Assembly: GCA_023134715.1 (NCBI GenBank) | Contig: JAGLUP010000005.1 | Coordinates: 1-64,000 of the forward strand | Direction: 5' to 3' | From: Candidatus Parcubacteria bacterium | GTDB lineage: Bacteria > Patescibacteriota > Minisyncoccia > Minisyncoccales > JAGLUP01 | Length of the DNA: 64,000 nucleotides | Part shown: piece after piece, positions 8,773 to 16,832 of the stretch | Position numbering within the stretch: the stretch's first letter is position 1 | Layout: the number at the start of each line of letters is the position of its first letter | Position numbers and translations under genes: made by a program | The notes under the pieces: model-generated | Told to the model about the DNA's origin: nothing | What the model saw: only the letters and a program-made list of their open reading frames with translations | Database searches by the model: none

Positions 8773-10521
8773 TCACTCGGCTATTACCCTAAGGACTTCT
8801 TCGATACTAGTTAAACCTTGCGCAGCTTTGATAAAGCCGTCTTCAATCATTGTGAGCATACCTTGTTGTTGGGCTTGCTTTTGAATTTCATCGGAACTTA
8901 CTCCTCTCATTATTAATTCTTTAATAGCTTCTGTAACATCTAAAACCTCATAGATGCCGCACCTGCCCTTATATCCCTCAGAACAATTTTTAGAAGGTTT
9001 GGGCCTGTAAAATTCTATATTGCTCCAATTTTGTTCTTGTTTAATAATCTTTTCTTGTTTTAAAATTTTTAAAATTTTATCTAAATCGCAATAGTTTTTT
9101 AAATCTTGCACTTCTGATTTCTTCAAAAAATACTTTTCCTTATTTGAACAAAGCCGCCTAACTAATCTCTGAGCTATAATAATATTTAAAGTAGAAGAAA
9201 TTAAGAATGGCTCGGCTTTCATATCTCTTAAACGAGAAACAGCTCCCGCGGCGCTGTTTGTGTGCAAAGTTGATAAGACCAAATGACCGGTTAAAGCGGC
9301 ATTAATAGCCAAGCTCACTGTCTCATTATCTCTAATTTCCCCAACCATAATAATATCCGGGTCCTGCCGCACCAAGGAGCGAAGTCCAGCAACAAAAGTT
9401 AGGCCGATTTTGGTATTAATCTGGGTCTGATTAATGCGAGGCATTCTATATTCAATAGGATCTTCAACAGTAGAAATATTTATTTCCGGAGTATTTAAAA
9501 TCTCCATAACAGCATATAGGGTGGTAGTTTTTCCTGAACCAGTAGGTCCGGTAACCAAAATCATTCCAACTGGTTTTCTCAAATTGCGCTGAATATCCTC
9601 TAATGCTTCGCCTCGAAATCCTAATTGTTCTAAAGTAAAGGCCTTAGCTGACTCAGCCAAAAGCCGCATTACAATCTTTTCTCCGTTAAATACCGGCAAA
9701 ATTGAAACTCGAACAGAATATTTATAATCCTCTGTTTCAACCTTAAAACGTCCATCTTGAGGAAGACGATGTTCGTCTAATTTTAACTTAGACGAAACTT
9801 TTATTCTCGCTACAATCCCTGATTTTGCCTGAATAGGCAGGGTCATCACATCGCGTAAAATTCCATCTATTCTATAACGAACTAAAACTTCTTTTTCCAT
9901 CGGCTCAATATGAATATCAGAAGCGCGTTGAAGTATTGCGTGTTTGAGAAGAGTGTCTACGATTTTGATAACCGGCAATTCTTTGGCTGCTTTTTCCAAT
10001 TCTTCTTTTTCATCTACTTTTTCCTCTTGTTTAATTGTTTTTATCGAACCTGCCTGTTTTTTAATAATTTCTCCAAATTCAACGTCAAGAGTTTCTTGAT
10101 ATTGTTTAAGAATATTTTTAATGCTTTCCGGCGTGGTAAGGCGAGGTAAAATTTTTAAATTCGCTTTTTTTTTAATAAACTCAATAGTTAATAAATCATT
10201 AGGGTCAAGCATGGCCACTTCTAAATTTCTCCCTTTCTTTCTAAAAGCAGCTATATTGTGAGAACGAGCAATCGGCTCTGGAATAATTTTTAAAATCTCT
10301 GGGGCAATATTCTCTTTTTCTAAATTAACAAAAGGAATGCCTAAAATATAGGCCTCTAATTTAATTAATTCTTCTTGCTTAATCAACCTTTCTGAAACCA
10401 AAACATTCTCTATTTTCTGCTTGGTTTTTTTAGCAATTTTTAAAGCTTTTTCAAATTGAGCTCTGCTAACTAAATTAGCGTCAAGTAAAAAAGCTTTTAA
10501 TTGTTGAGGTTCAACACGCAT
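8773..10521 (-). CDS. pilB: Type IV pilus extension ATPase PilB
   Basis: 582 residues. An N-terminal MshEN-like domain (about 1-150) is followed by the secretion-ATPase core: Walker A GPTGSGKTTT (about 326), Walker B region DPDIIMVGEIRD (about 387) and the His-box region STLHTNSAAGA. The usual four-cysteine zinc motif is degenerate: the first cysteine (RRLCSNKEKY) and a later NCSEGYKGRCGIYEV are present, but the paired CxxC spacing is lost. PilB powers pilus extension. The regulator gene lies 2 bp upstream. No PilT retraction ATPase is seen in the window. Confidence 0.93.
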   Translation of the reverse strand: MRVEPQQLKAFLLDANLVSRAQFEKALKIAKKTKQKIENVLVSERLIKQEELIKLEAYILGIPFVNLEKENIAPEILKIIPEPIARSHNIAAFRKKGRNLEVAMLDPNDLLTIEFIKKKANLKILPRLTTPESIKNILKQYQETLDVEFGEIIKKQAGSIKTIKQEEKVDEKEELEKAAKELPVIKIVDTLLKHAILQRASDIHIEPMEKEVLVRYRIDGILRDVMTLPIQAKSGIVARIKVSSKLKLDEHRLPQDGRFKVETEDYKYSVRVSILPVFNGEKIVMRLLAESAKAFTLEQLGFRGEALEDIQRNLRKPVGMILVTGPTGSGKTTTLYAVMEILNTPEINISTVEDPIEYRMPRINQTQINTKIGLTFVAGLRSLVRQDPDIIMVGEIRDNETVSLAINAALTGHLVLSTLHTNSAAGAVSRLRDMKAEPFLISSTLNIIIAQRLVRRLCSNKEKYFLKKSEVQDLKNYCDLDKILKILKQEKIIKQEQNWSNIEFYRPKPSKNCSEGYKGRCGIYEVLDVTEAIKELIMRGVSSDEIQKQAQQQGMLTMIEDGFIKAAQGLTSIEEVLRVIAE

Positions 10522-10523
10522 AA

Positions 10524-10892
10524 TTATTCTTTTAGGGTTTGTTTTACCTTTTCGAGCAGCTCCTTGAGATTATAATTTAATTTAACTAAATAAGTGGTCG
10601 CTCCCAATTCAATAGCTTTATTTATGTCTTCCATTGTCTCTAAATTGGTTAAAATAATAACTGGAATATCTTTAGTGGTCTCGTTATCTTTTAATTTTTT
10701 TAAAACATCAAAACCGCTAAGTTTGGGCAAAACAAGGTCAAGCAAAATCAAATCCGGCTTTTCTGCTTGGGCTAATTTCAAACCAATTTCCCCGTCAAGC
10801 GCGCCCATTGTTTTATATCCTTCAGCTTGAAAAATATTTTCAAGATTTTTTTGCAAAACTGGTTCGTCTTCAATGAATAAAATTTTCTTCAT
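10524..10892 (-). CDS. Single-domain response regulator
   Basis: 122 residues, a lone CheY-like receiver. Acidic residues lie in IEDE (8-10), the phosphoacceptor is Asp52 in LLDLVLP, the switch Thr is in IILTN (about 82) and the lysine is in YLVKLNY (about 104). The Pro that usually follows this Lys is missing. No output domain, so it should work by protein contact. It lies between the histidine kinase and pilB, which suggests control of the pilus motor, as in PilG/PilH or PatA-type systems. That link is inferred from position. Confidence 0.88.
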   Translation of the reverse strand: MKKILFIEDEPVLQKNLENIFQAEGYKTMGALDGEIGLKLAQAEKPDLILLDLVLPKLSGFDVLKKLKDNETTKDIPVIILTNLETMEDINKAIELGATTYLVKLNYNLKELLEKVKQTLKE

Positions 10893-10904
10893 ATGCGTTC
10901 ATGA

Positions 10905-10928
10905 AACATAAAACATGGAACATGGAAC
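10905..10928. repeat. Heptamer repeat (AACATGG type)
   Basis: Units AACATAA, AACATGG, AACATGG and a partial AAC follow each other with a 7-nt period in the 70-bp gap between the kinase and regulator genes. A looser TATG-rich tail follows to about 10960. Confidence 0.75.
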
Positions 10929-10962
10929 AATTTGCTTCATGCTATGTGTTATGATTTATGTA

Positions 10963-11910
10963 TTATGCGATTGGGAGGGTAAACCAAAAAGTTGTTCCTT
11001 GATTTTCTTCAGAATTAAATCCTATCTTCCCGCCTAATCGTTTTATAATTGACTTAGTAATGAACAATCCCAATCCGCTTCCGTGAGTTTGATGCCTTAA
11101 AGCGTTTTTAGAGCGGAAAAACTTTTGGAAAATATAGCGCTGGTCTTTTTTTGGAATGCCAACTCCGTTATCTTTAACTTCAAAATAAGCATCCTTGCCT
11201 CTTGCGCTCAAATAAACATTAATTTCGCCTTTCTTATGAATATAACGAATGGCATTGTCTAAAAAATTTTCAATAACTATCTTGAGTTGGTGAGGGTCGG
11301 TGTAAATTAAAAATGGTTTCTTCTCGCTTTTAAAAGTGAGCTTTATATTTGACGCCTTGACAAAAGAATCAAAGCCAGAAATCATTTCTTCCGTTAAACT
11401 ATCTAAAGAAATCTCTTTCTTTTTAAAAGGAAGTTGTCCTTGCTCCAACCTGGACACAGTTAATAAATCATTAATCAGGTCCTCCATTCTCTTGCTATTT
11501 TCTTTTAAAATCCCAAAATATTCTTCATGTTTTTCTTGAACATTGCCCAATTTTCCTGAAGTTAAAATTTCAGCGCTCCATTTTAAATTAGTAAGAGGCG
11601 CGCGCAATTGATGGGAAACAATATTTATAAATTCTGTCTTCATGCGAGAGGCCTCGGCTAATTTTTCAAAACTTTGAGTGATTATAAAAGAAAGAATAAA
11701 TAAAATTGCTGTTAATAAAAGAACAAGAAGCGACACCATTATTGGATTTTCTATATAACGAGTGCCTATAGCATAAGCGGAAATAGCTGAAACGATAATT
11801 ATCGCGCCCATTATCAAAAAAAGAAATTGAGGACACTGCCATAAAGAAACACCGTATTTTTTGCATTGGGCCACGATATTAAATTCAGCAAGAATTTCTT
11901 TAATATTCAT
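10963..11910 (-). CDS. Membrane sensor histidine kinase
   Basis: 315 residues. Two transmembrane helices (about 28-48 and 57-78) with almost no loop between them leave no extracellular sensor domain. The HisKA domain has the phosphorylatable His100 in NIVSHQLRAPLTN. The HATPase domain has the N box (NFLDNAIRYI), G1 (VKDNGVGIP) and G2 (GSGLGLFITKSI). It is probably the partner of the receiver encoded 70 bp downstream, and together they precede the pilus operon. The input may be a membrane property or another protein. Confidence 0.92.
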   Translation of the reverse strand: MNIKEILAEFNIVAQCKKYGVSLWQCPQFLFLIMGAIIIVSAISAYAIGTRYIENPIMVSLLVLLLTAILFILSFIITQSFEKLAEASRMKTEFINIVSHQLRAPLTNLKWSAEILTSGKLGNVQEKHEEYFGILKENSKRMEDLINDLLTVSRLEQGQLPFKKKEISLDSLTEEMISGFDSFVKASNIKLTFKSEKKPFLIYTDPHQLKIVIENFLDNAIRYIHKKGEINVYLSARGKDAYFEVKDNGVGIPKKDQRYIFQKFFRSKNALRHQTHGSGLGLFITKSIIKRLGGKIGFNSEENQGTTFWFTLPIA

Positions 11911-11967
11911 ATTGTTTTATTTTACCATAGTTTAATAGTTTTATTAAACTGATTTATCCCCAACTCA

Positions 11968-12002
11968 AACAAAAGAGCCATATATAAACAACATGGCTCT
12001 TC
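11968..12002 (-). terminator. Rho-independent terminator after the tRNA cluster
   Basis: On the minus strand AAGAGCCAT and ATGGCTCTT form a perfect 9-bp stem followed by TTTTG. It lies just after tRNA-Gly and would end the rluD-rplS-tRNA transcript before the kinase gene. Confidence 0.8.
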
Positions 12003-12009
12003 GGTTTGG

Positions 12010-12081
12010 AGCGGGTGAGCAGAGTCGAACTGCCGTTTTCTCGTTGGCAACGAGATATAATAACCACTATACGACACCCGC
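12010..12081 (-). tRNA. tRNA-Gly (anticodon GCC)
   Basis: Cloverleaf with acceptor GCGGGTG/CACCCGC, anticodon stem TCGTT/AACGA around GCC, and T-loop TTCGACT. U discriminator at 12010. The next three bases (12009-12007) read CCA, so here the CCA end is encoded. Last of four tRNAs behind rplS. Confidence 0.95.
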
Positions 12082-12098
12082 ACTTCGCCGCTTATTTG

Positions 12099-12171
12099 TG
12101 CCGCGGTTCGGAATCGAACCGAAATCTGATGTTTTTCAGACATCCGCCGTGACCACCTTGGCTACCGCGGC
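12099..12171 (-). tRNA. tRNA-Phe (anticodon GAA)
   Basis: Acceptor GCCGCGG/CCGCGGC, anticodon stem GATGT/ACATC around CTGAAAA with GAA at positions 34-36, T-loop TTCGATT. 73 nt, A discriminator, no encoded CCA. Confidence 0.95.
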
Positions 12172-12177
12172 ATTATG

Positions 12178-12251
12178 TGGGCGGTGGAGGATTCGAACCC
12201 CCGACCTTCTCGGTGTAAACGAGACGCGCTAACCAACTGTGCCAACCGCCC
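12178..12251 (-). tRNA. tRNA-Val (anticodon TAC)
   Basis: Acceptor GGGCGGT/ACCGCCC, anticodon stem TCTCG/CGAGA with loop TTTACAC, T-loop TTCGAAT. 74 nt, no encoded CCA. Confidence 0.95.
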
Positions 12252-12260
12252 TAAAACAAG

Positions 12261-12343
12261 TACCGAGGGCGGGATTTGAACCCGCACGACCTTGCGGTCA
12301 CGAGCCCCTCAAGCTCGCGAGTCTACCGTTCCTCCACCTCGGC
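12261..12343 (-). tRNA. tRNA-Leu (anticodon GAG)
   Basis: Class II tRNA of 83 nt with a long variable arm (TGACCGCAAGGTCGT region). Anticodon stem CGAGC/GCTCG around TTGAGGG. Its 5' base is directly next to the rplS stop codon (12344-12346), so it must be cut from an mRNA-tRNA precursor. No encoded CCA. Confidence 0.95.
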
Positions 12344-12829
12344 TCATTCCTTGTCCTTATTTTCTTCTTTCTTAATTTTCTTGATTTCTTGCTTTTCCTC
12401 TTTTATCTCCTCTTTTTCTACAACTTCTTTTTTCTCATCTTTCGGCTTTTCTTTCGCCTGTTCTTTAACCTCTGGCTGGACAAACTCTTTTCTTTTTAGC
12501 CGTGTTTTTTTCTTTTTAACTCCTCTTAAATAATAAAGTTTTGCTCTTCTCACTTTTCCGCGCTCTAAAATCTCAATCTTTTCTATCGTAGATAAATGAA
12601 GCGGGAAAATTTTCTCTACGCCAATTCCTCCGGTTATTCTTCTTACAGTAATTGTGGCTGAAATCCCTTTCCCATGTTTTCTGGCAATAACTCGTCCTTC
12701 AAACGCTTGAACCCTTTCCTTGTCTCCCTCTTTAATTTTTTGATAAACCTTAACCAAATCACCAGGCCTAATATCAGGCAGGTCTTTTTTTAAGTAAGGT
12801 TTAATAAATGCTTCAATCTTTGTTGTCAT
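12344..12829 (-). CDS. rplS: Ribosomal protein L19 with charged C-terminal tail
   Basis: 161 residues. Residues 1-115 are a normal L19 ([65 protein letters not shown]), a large-subunit protein at the 30S-50S interface. A Lys/Glu-rich tail of about 45 residues is added, a common low-complexity extension. It overlaps the upstream pseudouridine synthase by 17 bp. The TGA stop abuts tRNA-Leu. No trmD or rimM, the usual L19 partners, is adjacent. Confidence 0.97.
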   Translation of the reverse strand: MTTKIEAFIKPYLKKDLPDIRPGDLVKVYQKIKEGDKERVQAFEGRVIARKHGKGISATITVRRITGGIGVEKIFPLHLSTIEKIEILERGKVRRAKLYYLRGVKKKKTRLKRKEFVQPEVKEQAKEKPKDEKKEVVEKEEIKEEKQEIKKIKKEENKDKE

Positions 12830-13514
12830 AATAATTTAAGTTTTTTAATACTATTTTTAAATCCTCTGGTAATTTTGATTTAAACTCTTTTTCTTCTCCG
12901 CTTGGCAATGTTATTTTTAAACGACTCGCATGAAGAAATTGCCTTTCCAGTCCTTTTGGTTTTAATTGATTTTTAAAACCGTAAACCTTGTCTCCGACGA
13001 TAGGATGCAAAATACTGGCAAAATGAACGCGAATTTGATGTTTTCTCCCAGTTTCAATTTGCGCTTCAAGCAAGGTATAATTGTTAAATTTCTCTAAAAC
13101 TTTATACTTAGTCACTGCTTTCCTTTTTCCCTCTGAATCAGGATCGTGCGACAAATAAACTTTTTGCTTTTTTCCGTCTTTTCCAGAACGGCCAATCAAG
13201 GTCTCAATTATTCCTTGCTTTTCTTTAATTTCTCCTTTGACTAAAGCTAAATACTTTTTCTCCACTTTTCTTTGCTTAAACTGGCTCTGAAAAAAATCCA
13301 GGGCCTTATCATTTTTTGCTACAAGTAAAATTCCTGATGTATCCTTGTCTAATCTATGCACAATTCCATATCTTGGAGAATGTCCTGTATTTTTTAAATC
13401 AGGAAATTTTTTAAAAAGTTCTTTAATTAAATCTGGATAAACAATTATCCCTGCCGGTTTGTCTGCCACAACCAAATCTTTGTCTTGATAAATAATTTTT
13501 ATTTCTTTCATCAA
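12813..13514 (-). CDS. RluA/RluD-family rRNA or tRNA pseudouridine synthase
   Basis: 233 residues. The catalytic motif [16 protein letters not shown] carries the Asp that attacks uridine, preceded by [36 protein letters not shown] matches the family's second motif. It lacks the N-terminal S4 domain of full RluD, so it is a short RluA-type enzyme; the exact target uridine cannot be told from sequence. It leads the unit with rplS and four tRNAs. Confidence 0.92.
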   Translation of the reverse strand: MMKEIKIIYQDKDLVVADKPAGIIVYPDLIKELFKKFPDLKNTGHSPRYGIVHRLDKDTSGILLVAKNDKALDFFQSQFKQRKVEKKYLALVKGEIKEKQGIIETLIGRSGKDGKKQKVYLSHDPDSEGKRKAVTKYKVLEKFNNYTLLEAQIETGRKHQIRVHFASILHPIVGDKVYGFKNQLKPKGLERQFLHASRLKITLPSGEEKEFKSKLPEDLKIVLKNLNYYDNKD

Positions 13515-13592
13515 TTATAGTTATACTATAATATAATCATACTATCTTAAAATAAAATTAAAATCAAGCTTTTTCCTCTAATCTTTAAGCAT

Positions 13593-13622
13593 AACAAATC
13601 TCGCCGATCGGCCTACTTTGTT
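13593..13622. promoter_or_regulatory. 30-bp palindromic site, CGATCG-centred (copy 1)
   Basis: AACAAA - 6 nt - CGATCG - 6 nt - TTTGTT. It matches the site at 32106-32135 at 23 of 30 positions with identical spacing. It lies in the divergent gap between the pseudouridine synthase and the plus-strand four-gene unit, upstream of a TATAAT at 13661-13666. A second small palindrome (ATTATCAA/TTGATAAT, about 13675-13691) lies between that -10 and the gene. Likely a dimeric regulator site. Confidence 0.6.
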
Positions 13623-13710
13623 ACGGCTATAAAAGGTTATATAAATTTTGAAAAGTTTGTTATAATAGATATAATTATCAAATTGATAATACTAATTTCT
13701 ATTTATAAAA

Positions 13711-14973
13711 ATGAAAAAGCTAAAAATCATTTTAATTATTATCGCATTAATTTTATTGATTTCAGTTATCGACTCTTCCGAAGAAAAAAATCCAAGAAAC
13801 CAACAATATCCAGATACGTCCACTATCCCTTCTTCGCCTAAGCCCTATGATATAAAAACCTGCCTTTATTATTACGGCGACGAACTTACTGATTTAAATA
13901 ATGGAAAAGCGTATAAAATGGCTTCTGGCTATGATCTTTTAATTCTCACAGAAACAGACAGTAAACCGGAAATCATAAATAAATTAAGAAAAATAAATCC
14001 AAACGCAAAAATTATAGTTTACACAAACGCAACTCAATTAGTAAATACTCACAATAAAATTATTAAAGAAAATAATATTTATCCCAGCATGCAGAAAATT
14101 TTTGAAATGGCTGAAAAAGAAAACAAAAATTGGTTTTTATTAGACAAGCAAAATAATTTTACTTACGCGGCGCACCCATATCTTGAAAGCGAATACTATA
14201 AAGAATTTATTCCTTACTTAGATATGTGGGTCTTTATGGACCCTTCCTCTGGCTGGGCAAATTATTATGCGAATTACTCAAAAAATATGATAGGAAATTT
14301 GTATGACGGAATCTATTCAGACGTTGCGGTTAATTACGAAGAATTGACGGAAACGATAAACACAAAAGAGTGGAAGCATCAATTAAGCGAAAATGAATGG
14401 GATAACGCAATGGTAAAAATGCTTAGCAATGTAAATAATGCCATAGGAAAAGATAAATTAACAATTCACAACAATGGCTATAATTATTGGATTTCATCTA
14501 ACGCGTACGACGGACGGCTTTTAGAATGGTGGATGCAATTAGATATGAAAGAGCCAGTTGATGAAAATCTATGGAAACTATATATGGATTCTGCTGAAGA
14601 AACAATAAATTCTAAAGGAATCCTCTGCGCCGCGCATTACGGAACCACAGCAGAGCATAGAATGTTTGGACTAACCTCTTTCCTGCTAATCGCGAATGAT
14701 GAAAGTTATTATTTTTTTGATGAAGGGGGAGTTGACGCAGAATCAAAATTAGCATGGTATTCAGAATATGAAGCAAAAATTGGAACACCTTTAAATAATT
14801 ATTATAAAAAAGACAATACTTATCAAAGAGATTTTTCCAAAGGAAAAATTTTAGTCAATCCAGGCGAGGAAAACATTGATATTAAATTCGATAAAGGCTA
14901 TAAAACATTAGCCGGAGAAATTACAAATGAAATTACCCTAAAATCTAAAACCGGAATAATGCTGTTAAAATAA
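13711..14973 (+). CDS. Secreted or lipid-anchored predicted glycoside hydrolase (GHL15-like)
   Basis: 420 residues. An N-terminal hydrophobic signal or anchor (about 4-20) is followed by a Ser/Pro-rich linker and a TIM-barrel-like domain (about 48-415). The motif YDGIYSDVAVN, WKHQLSENEWDNAM and the closing KGKILVNPGEENI fit the hypothetical glycosyl hydrolase family 15 group. Acidic residues in DGIYSD are the likely catalytic candidates. It starts a tightly packed plus-strand unit with a half-MFS protein, a Cache sensor and a LamG pseudopilin. Substrate unknown; family call moderate. Confidence 0.7.
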   Translation: MKKLKIILIIIALILLISVIDSSEEKNPRNQQYPDTSTIPSSPKPYDIKTCLYYYGDELTDLNNGKAYKMASGYDLLILTETDSKPEIINKLRKINPNAKIIVYTNATQLVNTHNKIIKENNIYPSMQKIFEMAEKENKNWFLLDKQNNFTYAAHPYLESEYYKEFIPYLDMWVFMDPSSGWANYYANYSKNMIGNLYDGIYSDVAVNYEELTETINTKEWKHQLSENEWDNAMVKMLSNVNNAIGKDKLTIHNNGYNYWISSNAYDGRLLEWWMQLDMKEPVDENLWKLYMDSAEETINSKGILCAAHYGTTAEHRMFGLTSFLLIANDESYYFFDEGGVDAESKLAWYSEYEAKIGTPLNNYYKKDNTYQRDFSKGKILVNPGEENIDIKFDKGYKTLAGEITNEITLKSKTGIMLLK

Positions 14974-14977
14974 AAAA

Positions 14978-15577
14978 ATGTTTAAATTTATAAAAACAAA
15001 CAAAATAATTAAAATTTTAATTCTTTCAGATGTGGCGCTAATTGGAGGACTTGGTTTTGTGGTTCCAATCTTTGCTATTTTTTTAACTAATAATATCCAA
15101 GGAGGGAATATTCAAGTCGCTGGATTTGCCGCTTCTATTTATTGGATTGTAAACTCATTGGTTTTAATTCCTTTTGGCAAATATTTAGACAAAAATCACG
15201 GAGAAGAAGACGATCTCTATTTCATAATCATCGGCAATATCTTAGCCGCTTTGGCTGTCTTTGGATATATTTTCTCCTACCTACCTTGGCATATCTACTG
15301 CCTGCAAGCAGTTTATGCTCTTGGTATGGGGATGAATATCCCAGGTTATACAGCTATTTTCACCCGGCACATTGACAAAGGTAAAGAAGCATTTGATTGG
15401 AGTGTAAGAGGAGCTTTAATTGGAATAGGCACTGGAATAAGCGGCGCATTAGGAGGAATGATTGCTCACAATTTTGGCTTTGAAACGCTTTTTATCGGGG
15501 TAACTATTTTTATCCTTATAAGTGCTCTTCTGCCCTTGTTAATTTTAAAAAATCTAAAATCTAAAATAATAATATGA
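14978..15577 (+). CDS. Half-size MFS-type membrane protein
   Basis: 199 residues with about six transmembrane helices: the N-terminal half of a major facilitator protein. VPIFAIFLTN, LVLIPFGKYLDKN (the loop 2-3 motif region) and the helix-4 like LQAVYALGMGMNIPGYTAIFTRHID are visible. Full MFS proteins have about 400 residues and 12 helices. No second half follows; the stop overlaps the next start by 4 bp, so this looks like a settled short form rather than a frameshift. It might work as a homodimer or not transport at all. Confidence 0.75.
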   Translation: MFKFIKTNKIIKILILSDVALIGGLGFVVPIFAIFLTNNIQGGNIQVAGFAASIYWIVNSLVLIPFGKYLDKNHGEEDDLYFIIIGNILAALAVFGYIFSYLPWHIYCLQAVYALGMGMNIPGYTAIFTRHIDKGKEAFDWSVRGALIGIGTGISGALGGMIAHNFGFETLFIGVTIFILISALLPLLILKNLKSKIII

Positions 15578-16827
15578 GTTTGTTCAAAAAAATAACAGCG
15601 AGCTTTTTAATAGTAAGCGTAATTCCAATAACTGTTTTTGGAATTTTTTTAGTGAACAAAATTTTTAATATCACTAAGGAAAATGTTGTTGAAAAAAATA
15701 TTTCTATAGCAAAACAAACAAGCTGGCAAATAGACACTTATTTTGACACTATTTTAAAATTATTAGAATCATCGGCTTCTCTCCCTGAAATAAAAGATTT
15801 TGATAAAGAAAAAATAGATAGAATTTTAGATTCTTATTACACAAGCTATACTATTTATTATGGAGAACAAACTGTTTTTGAGGCCAGCCCGTTTGAGTCA
15901 TTTACTATTTTAGACAATCAGGGAGCGGTAAGAACGGTCTGCCCTCTCGACGAAAGTTATATAGGATTAGATTATTCTGAACAATCCTTTTTTCAAGAAG
16001 TCATTCAAAAAAAAGAACCATGGCTTTCTTCAGATATTTCAATTTCTAAAATCACAGGAGAGCCAATAGTTAAAATCGCTGTGCCGGTATTTGGAGAAAA
16101 TAAAAAAATCTCCTCTATTATTGAGGCGGATATAAAATTAGAAACCCTGATTCAGCTAACAGACCAAGTCAAAAAAGAAAAAACAGGTCATATTTTTACT
16201 ATTAACAAAAAAGGCGTTTTTATTACTCATCCAAACAAACAATTGATTTTAAAGCAGGAAAATATTGAAAAAGAAATTCCCGGGCTGTCTCCTAATCTTT
16301 TCAAAAAAGAATTATTTGAAAAAGTTATCTTTTTTCCTCAAGAAAAACCAAACACAATTATTGCTTATTCTTTTCCTAAAACAGTGGATTGGACAGTAGC
16401 GTTCAGTCAATCCTTGCCTGAAGCGTTTGCTGTTCCATTGGACATAAGAGATCAATTTATTTTAATTTTCTGCTCAATTATTATTTTTGTAAGCTTGTCT
16501 GCTTTTTATCTGTCCCGGGAAATTACCGCTCCCTTAAAAAAACTAACTAAAAATGTAGAGGACATAGGAATTAAGCAAGATCTAAAAGCTGAAATTAATA
16601 TTAAAACTGGAGATGAAATAGAAGAATTAGCTTCATCTTTTAATCAAATGCTCAAAAGATTAAGGATAAAAACACACAAGCTTGAAGAAAAGACCAAAGA
16701 ACTTCAAGAAAGAGTGGAGGAATTAAATAAGTGGTATAAGATGACAATAGGAAGAGAAGTAAGAATGGTAGAATTGAAAAAAGAAATAAAGGACTTAAAA
16801 GAAAAGTTATCCACAAACAAATTTTGA
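15574..16827 (+). CDS. Cache-HAMP membrane sensor lacking an output domain
   Basis: 417 residues. TM1 (about 9-31), an extracellular double-Cache ligand-binding domain (about 35-275; FTILDNQGAVRTV, SISKITGEPIVKIAVPVFGE, GHIFTINKKGVFITHP), TM2 (about 289-311), HAMP (about 312-364), then a coiled coil to the end (KLEEKTKELQERVEELNKWY). No kinase, GGDEF or chemoreceptor signalling tip is present, so it must signal by contact. It overlaps the MFS gene by 4 bp and lies next to the pseudopilin gene. The ligand could be a sugar or small acid; inferred. Confidence 0.85.
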   Translation: MSLFKKITASFLIVSVIPITVFGIFLVNKIFNITKENVVEKNISIAKQTSWQIDTYFDTILKLLESSASLPEIKDFDKEKIDRILDSYYTSYTIYYGEQTVFEASPFESFTILDNQGAVRTVCPLDESYIGLDYSEQSFFQEVIQKKEPWLSSDISISKITGEPIVKIAVPVFGENKKISSIIEADIKLETLIQLTDQVKKEKTGHIFTINKKGVFITHPNKQLILKQENIEKEIPGLSPNLFKKELFEKVIFFPQEKPNTIIAYSFPKTVDWTVAFSQSLPEAFAVPLDIRDQFILIFCSIIIFVSLSAFYLSREITAPLKKLTKNVEDIGIKQDLKAEINIKTGDEIEELASSFNQMLKRLRIKTHKLEEKTKELQERVEELNKWYKMTIGREVRMVELKKEIKDLKEKLSTNKF

Positions 16828-16832
16828 AAAAA

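Noticed and set aside
11993-12499. Plus-strand open frames over the tRNA cluster and antisense to rplS
   Set aside because: They run through four clear tRNA genes and the L19 gene; the protein sequences resemble nothing.
15574-16827. Cache protein as a chemoreceptor or histidine kinase
   Set aside because: The sequence ends after HAMP and a short coiled coil; no signalling tip, HisKA or HATPase motif is present.
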